Source: Ciona savignyi (taxonomy: Eukaryota; Chordata; Ascidiacea; Phlebobranchia; Cionidae). From it: DNA of 64,000 nt. The notes below the pieces were generated by a model. That model did no database searches. It was not told where the DNA came from and saw only the letters and a list, made by a program, of their open reading frames with translations. Below, one piece after another: positions 58,756 to 64,000 of the stretch. The stretch is taken from positions 1-64,000 of the forward strand of contig CH000880.1 of assembly GCA_000149265.1 (NCBI GenBank), written 5' to 3'. Position numbers and translations under genes: made by a program. The stretch's first letter is position 1, and each line of letters begins with the position of its first letter.

Positions 58756-59248
58756 AGATTCTGTATCTTGACCGCCAAAGTGGTCATCCATCCAGCAAAG
58801 TTAACAAGAATCCGCCGAGAATGAGATCAGATAAGCCGGGCATAATGCAACCCAGCCCCCCTCTCTCCCGTCTTTTCAACTCCACCGATTTCTGACAACC
58901 GACTGATAAAATCGAGGAATTTGTGAAAGTTATTTTCTCCGAAAGAGAGAACTTTCTATAAAGATAAATGACACAACGATTTTACGCCAATTATGCAAGA
59001 AAAAGGGAAGTTTTTTATTTTTATATTTTGTTTATTTTGATCACATTTTGTTGATTTTATGTGTGGTAAAGTGCGAAATTAAGAAAATGACTTAGCAAGC
59101 CCAACATAAAGTTTTAATTGAAAACATAATTTTGCATTTAATTATGTGTATTTTATTGTACGGGCTATATTTAAACACACAGTGGTTAATGGGTTTCTCC
59201 CAACCTTAGTGCAACTTCTTCAGTGACATTACATTGAGCTTGTACAAC

Positions 59249-59431
59249 ATGCGTGGAGCAATGTTTATAACTCGCATAACTTGTAGGAGGAAAAATATCA
59301 GGGCCAGCCGCCGCCGTATCATGTTCGATAAGTTGTTCTATAAACGGCCGAGCAAAATAAAGAAATTTAACCCAGTGCTAAGGTCTGCTAGTATCGTTGT
59401 CAGAATATACGCAAAAGTAAATTCAATATGA
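59249..59431 (+). CDS. Small basic open frame, doubtful
   Basis: ATG-initiated, 60 codons, very rich in Arg and Lys (TCRRKNIRASRRRIMFDK). No family, no splice or promoter support. Could be a short protein or chance; kept because of its composition. Confidence 0.15.
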   Translation: MRGAMFITRITCRRKNIRASRRRIMFDKLFYKRPSKIKKFNPVLRSASIVVRIYAKVNSI

Positions 59432-59567
59432 ATTTCCGCTCAGTGGCTGTAGTCCTAATAGCATATGTATAGTGTGCGTGCAATATCGTGAATAGTTTAG
59501 TAACTTGTGTTACGTACGGATATGTAGTCACCTTGTGCCCACAGTCGCTTTAACGTGAGGATGTGTA

Positions 59568-59678
59568 CGGTCGTGTGGCTGAATGGTTAGCGCGACCAAT
59601 ACATATACCGATTCATATACCGCCAAAGTGACATACTCATCCTGGGTTCGAAACTTGTGTCGGTAAAAAAAGTAACGT
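59568..59678 (+). mobile_element. SINE family 2 copy
   Basis: The best tRNA-like head of the family (GGTCGTGTGGCTGAATGGTT, then AGCGCGACC), B-box CTGGGTTCGAAACTTG and an A-rich tail. It resembles a class II (Ser/Leu-type) tRNA head. Confidence 0.7.
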
Positions 59679-59717
59679 GGGGATGTTATCAACAGTGGAA
59701 AATGGAAACGCAAGTTT

Positions 59718-59867
59718 GGGATCCTCGTATGCTTGGTATCCTCGTATGTTTGGTATCCTCGTATGTTTGGTATCCTCGTATGTTTGGTATCCTCGTATGT
59801 TTGGTATCCTCGTATGTTTGGTATCCTCGTATGTTTGGTATCCTCGTATGTTTGGTATCCTCGTATG
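59718..59867. repeat. 17-bp minisatellite, about nine units
   Basis: Unit GTATCCTCGTATGTTTG. The first unit is slightly different (GGATCCTCGTATGCTTG), the rest are identical. Confidence 0.95.
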
Positions 59868-59882
59868 CGCGCTGCCCGTTCG

Positions 59883-61000
59883 AGCTCGGTATATGATCAG
59901 CTGATTCAGATAAACCAGGTAGAAATGTCCAGTTTGTTTAGTTCCTTGTGTTTATATACAAACATGTTCTATTTTTGATACTCATTATTTCTATGTTAAC
60001 ATTTTCTACCGTGGTTAAATTAATTAACCGAGTAATTTCTCTTTAAACACCGTGAAACTCTCGGGTTAAATTGTTTACTGAAAATATTTTTATTTATTTG
60101 ACGTTAAAGCCAGCGCAGGGCACTGCATGAGAGAGGGTTTATTTTCGCAAATCCGCGGTCTCGGCTCCGCTATAAATAGCATCAGATTTGTTCGCGGTAA
60201 CTTTCTCCTTCGGCGGCTCGTAGAAGCGAACAAGACAGAGATTGAGATAAAACGCGATACAACTCGAAGACAGCCCGGGATAGTGAGAAATCAAACATCG
60301 TGTTCTATGATCGCAAGGAGAAAGTAGAACGCTGTTTGTTTTATGTTGTCTCTATGTCACAACCCCTGCCCTACGTCTCATGGGTTCTAGTGGGAAGAAA
60401 ATCGTTATGAAATTGCATTTCCACAAAACATTCGAATTCTGTAACTTAGCAATATGTAATAAACAATTATTTTAAGATTACCCAACAAAATGAATTCCCG
60501 GTGTCGCAAAATGGCCTCCCATAGTATGAACGATGTACATTCTAATATTCAATATTGATGTTATAGTAGTAATAAAAATTAAATTAAATATTGAAAAAAA
60601 TAAATAAATTTACGTAAACACCCAGCAATTAAAAAATTAATTCGTGTTAATCTGCGTAAAGCGCAATTCATTTAGGATCGTAACATTGGTTGAATTTTAA
60701 TTAAACACCCAAGTCTTCGCTACTGGTTTAGCGCCGTTTCTTCAAGAAAATAAGCTTTGTAAATTAGTTGAGAAAACTCTTAATAAATAAGTGGTGAAAA
60801 AATAATTTATGTGTGTTTTAAATTAAAAAGAAAAACAGTTATAGATGATCCGCCAAATTTATTCGATACACCATTTGACTAAAATGACGACTTGTGTCAA
60901 ATTCAGCCTTCATAGAGTTATAGTAAGCAATCGTTTGTTGACACTACCGAAAAAATACAACTTCCTCCCCCTAGTTATTATCACGTGGTGACCTTTCGTC
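59883..61000. other. Intergenic, one TATA-box candidate
   Basis: TATAAATA at 60171-60178 follows a GC-rich stretch (CCGCGGTCTCGGCTCCGC). A 67-codon frame from 60127 overlaps it and is therefore unlikely to be translated. Nothing else recognised. Confidence 0.35.
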
Positions 61001-61274
61001 GTTGCACGATCCGTCGCTGAAAGGTGAAGGAAAAAAAGGGTTTTCACTCCGGTTCGCGTTGCTCTCCTTCCGACACCTTAGCCTCATTCGGCGTCACCAG
61101 GCTCAATATATTTATCTCAAAGTGCATAAGAGGTTGAAAACCTTCTTTGAAGATTGGGACTTCCTTGACGTTGCTTGCCATGGTTGTCACCGCTCACCTC
61201 GGTTGTTCTGCAAGAACTGCCTGTCCCGTCTCTCGTCCCTAACATTAGTGGAATTTTATTTTAGTTTTTTTTCT

Positions 61275-61570
61275 TTTTGGTCCACGCTTTCGGGCCACAC
61301 CTTCTCCTAAAGCCGGCTCCCCCTCAGTACTGGGTCGCGCTTTACCGCACACTCTTCTTCAGGGCTTTATATTGTTTGGTTTTAATTAAATTTGGATCGC
61401 TTAATATTGTTCTTTCGCTTAGATGTGGCGGCCGCGTCCGGTATATTTATTAAATTATATCGTTGTTTTAATGACTTGTTTTAACGACTGTTCATTTTGC
61501 CGTCTTTTCCCGTGTCGTGATTTGATTCGTTTGCTATTATTTAATACTGGGTCAAAATTGAATAAACTAA
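61275..61570 (+). repeat. Dispersed repeat, copy B
   Basis: Partner of 5028-5312 in opposite orientation (about 80% identity, same ordered blocks, AATAAAC end). Upstream, a frame at 61002-61310 with a Cys-rich piece (CHGCHRSPRLFCKNC) may be the eroded body of the same element, but that is unproven. Confidence 0.6.
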
Positions 61571-62700
61571 ACAGCCATTCCTTCCATGTTCGCCCACCAT
61601 CAGCACGTCACGGTGAGGTGGTCACGTGACGAGTGCCACCATCTTTTACGCTAACCCGCCTATGTAGTGCGATGTTCGATTCTGCACAGAAGTTCTGCTC
61701 ATAGACAGCTCGTTTTGCACAAGAACCAACCCAAGCGCCGAGCTTTTTCTGCATTTCTTCGCTCCCAAAGTCTTAATTAGGTTTGTCTCTTGTATTCATA
61801 TTTTATTACTCATGTTGGAAAGAGTAGAGAGGTTTTCGTAGCTTGTTTATAATTTTTTATATTATTTACAAAATTTCGTTACTTATTATACGCAATGTAA
61901 CCTTTATAAAATGGCTATTCGTGTAGGCCAAGTATAGCGTTTCAGTCAACATAACAATTGTTACGATTCTCCTTGACTTAAATACCACGATAAAAATTAA
62001 AATTATCAATTTCTTTGTTTTTTCCAGCCCTCCAAACCCACCAAGCTCCATATTAAACCTCACAAATACGAACCGAATATAATTCGTGTCGGATCGGCGC
62101 CCGAGGGCCATTTTACCCGACCTAGTCCTCTTGTCATCGTTTCTCCATATTTTATTCAAAACCTGGTTTACGACACCATAATACACATAATCCAACTGTT
62201 TGAAACAAGATTCGATATATATTGCGATATATGAAATATCACAACTAATTTATTCGCTAGAGCGAACTTTTCCGGTAAAGTCGTAAATACAGTCCGCCAT
62301 TTTGTGGGTGGATTATCTAATATTTTTATTAGGACTTATAATCAAAAGAATCTACAATTATCCACTTACAAATGAACATTTTATTATTTTAGATAAATAA
62401 CAAATAACAACCATGTTTATAAATTAGAAGCAAAAATTTAAACGATATTACGTGAAAACAATTTACCGCAAGGTGGTGACAAAGATTGTGATGTTTTAAA
62501 GAAATATTTTGTTCTGTAATCGATGAAACAAACCCTTAATTTCCCCAGTTAAGCGAGTTACGTGAGGTCAATTTACTTTCAATCCTTGATTTGCTTTGTG
62601 TTCGGGCGAATGGTCAGAACTTTGGAGAATAGTTGTTTATAAGAAGAAGGAAATTTGAAAAAATCCCGATATTTAAGTGTCTTCGTTAAAAAAGCGAGTT
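61571..62700. other. No gene seen
   Basis: AT-rich intergenic DNA with short open frames only. Confidence 0.4.
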
Positions 62701-63560
62701 GTCTAGTTTGTCGGATTATTGAGTAATAATGACGTAATCGTCGTGTGGACGACGTCATCTTGTTGAATTGAAGCGATCAATTCCCCAACGACACCATCCA
62801 AACATTGGGTTGGAATCCTATGAGAATCGGAATTTCATTCTCACCAGTCGCGCGACGTCTATTTATAGATGTTTCCTGGATAGCGACATCGACTGACGCT
62901 GCCTTGGACAAACACAACGACACTGGTATGTTATGACGTCATAACTAAACCCCATTGTGAGCGATTGTGACATAGTGCGCGCTGGTGTGCGTAATAATGG
63001 AGGCTAGCACAACGCCTTTCCCCAAGAAAACCACAATTCTTGAGACATGAAAAGACATGTTTGAACCGACATTTCTTACTTCTCTTGTGCGCAGATTTAA
63101 ATCGATTCTTATTTTGAGTAGAAGCTCCTCAAGAAAACTTCGATGTGAGTTTCTACTCGGGAACACTTCCATCTAAGTTTATACTTGGCAACACTGATAT
63201 GGGAGTTTCTACTCGGCAACACTGATGTGTGACTTTCCACACCCCCCGACTAGAGATAGTTTCGGTGGATTGTTTTCCATTTCCATAGAAATTGTTTTTT
63301 CAATCGAATCTTCGATCGCCGCTTGGCGCCGCGAGATGACTAACCTATGACGCAATAATCACTTGGTTACATCATTCTTAGTCACTATCATCGCAGGAAC
63401 TCGTTACAGCGAAAGAGAAAATCATTGACAAATTCATAACCGAACAATAAGTGATCGCGACCCCGACAGTCACGTCATAATTGGAATGCTTTCCGACGTG
63501 ACGTATTTGCTAAGGATAAATATCAAGTTGTCGACGCCCATGGTATGAACGTTCCAGATG
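62701..63560. promoter_or_regulatory. Cluster of TGACGT (CRE-like) motifs
   Basis: At least six TGACGT/ACGTCA motifs lie in about 860 bp, among them the 16-bp perfect palindrome GTTATGACGTCATAAC at 62930-62945 and GTGACGTATT near 63500. It may be an enhancer or promoter for a gene beyond the right edge. Inference only. Confidence 0.35.
63147..63235. repeat. Three imperfect repeats of about 30 bp
   Basis: GAGTTTCTACTCGGCAACAC and the following TGATGTG recur with variations (AAGTTTATACTTGGCAACAC). Confidence 0.7.
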
Positions 63561-64000
63561 GTTCACTAATGTTTGAACTTGCTAAATATTGTAATGGAAA
63601 GAAAATCTCACAGTCATTCATGTATGGACGCTAAGTGGACTTTGACACGGGGTTCAGTCTTAACATTGTGAACATTTCGTTGTTGTACGCAAAACGACAA
63701 AATTTAACTAGATTATTAGGCTTGTATCGTGTAGTTATACCCACCTGCACAAGTGATCCATTTGGAACGTAGTGGCGCAAATTGTTTCAGTTAACAATTA
63801 TGTTTCGTCTCAGCATAATAATTCTGGTAGGTTATGTAAGATATGTAATACCGAGCGGTGAAATGAGAATTGTATATTGCTGTATGTATTCATAACGCGG
63901 TCTGCTGTTAATACTTTTCACCTGATTTGAACCGAACACTACTTTTCCTACGCCGTGTAATTAACCTAATAAGTAGCAATTGTGTCGAGCGTTTCGTCTG

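Noticed and set aside
60127-60327. 67-codon frame starting in a GC-rich patch
   Set aside because: A TATA box lies inside it, so the region is more likely promoter-like than translated.

Overview
The window reads as genomic DNA of an ascidian tunicate of the Ciona type. Four things point there: compact spliced genes of chordate kind, two gene pairs packed like the operons known from Ciona, dense tRNA-derived SINEs and small inverted-repeat DNA transposons, and a cluster of Toll-like receptor genes. The species cannot be fixed from the sequence alone. Two assembly gaps are present (34886-35169 and 47513-47612).

Layout. 0.8-2.8 kb: the 5' exons of a secreted protein with a nidogen-type NIDO domain, minus strand, running off the left edge. 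3.6-4.8 kb: a satellite of about 11 copies of a 109-bp unit that descends from the 3' half of the local SINE. 5.7-33.9 kb: seven tandem copies, all on the minus strand, of a Toll-like receptor gene (signal peptide, about 17-20 leucine-rich repeats, one LRR-CT, one membrane span, TIR domain) in a unit of about 4.3 kb. Copies 1-4 are nearly identical to each other and 5-7 form a second subgroup. Every copy carries reading-frame breaks; copy 5 has only one. Copy 7 has lost about 467 bp of the repeat region. 35.4-39.1 kb: TOMM6 and an unrecognised membrane-protein gene overlapping as TAATG on the plus strand, meeting a minus-strand pair MRPS33-RNF146 only 87 bp apart. 39.5-42.5 kb: a 3-kb DNA transposon with long inverted ends built of 32-bp repeats, a Myb/MADF-like exon inside and a SINE inserted in it. 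43.2-46.5 kb: COX5A. 49.3-52.8 kb: RPLP2. 55.0-56.3 kb: NUDT7. 56.3-64 kb: no gene recognised, only SINE remnants, minisatellites and clusters of TGACGT motifs.

The housekeeping block holds three nuclear genes for mitochondria (TOMM6, MRPS33, COX5A), with a poly-ADP-ribose-reading ubiquitin ligase, a ribosomal stalk protein and a peroxisomal CoA diphosphatase. SINEs and MITEs sit in nearly every intron. The most notable object is the TLR array: a lineage-specific expansion with a conserved 47-nt intron next to the start codon and a repeated upstream region carrying a perfect CRE palindrome. Whether its frame breaks are biological or consensus errors of a hard-to-assemble repeat is the main open point.
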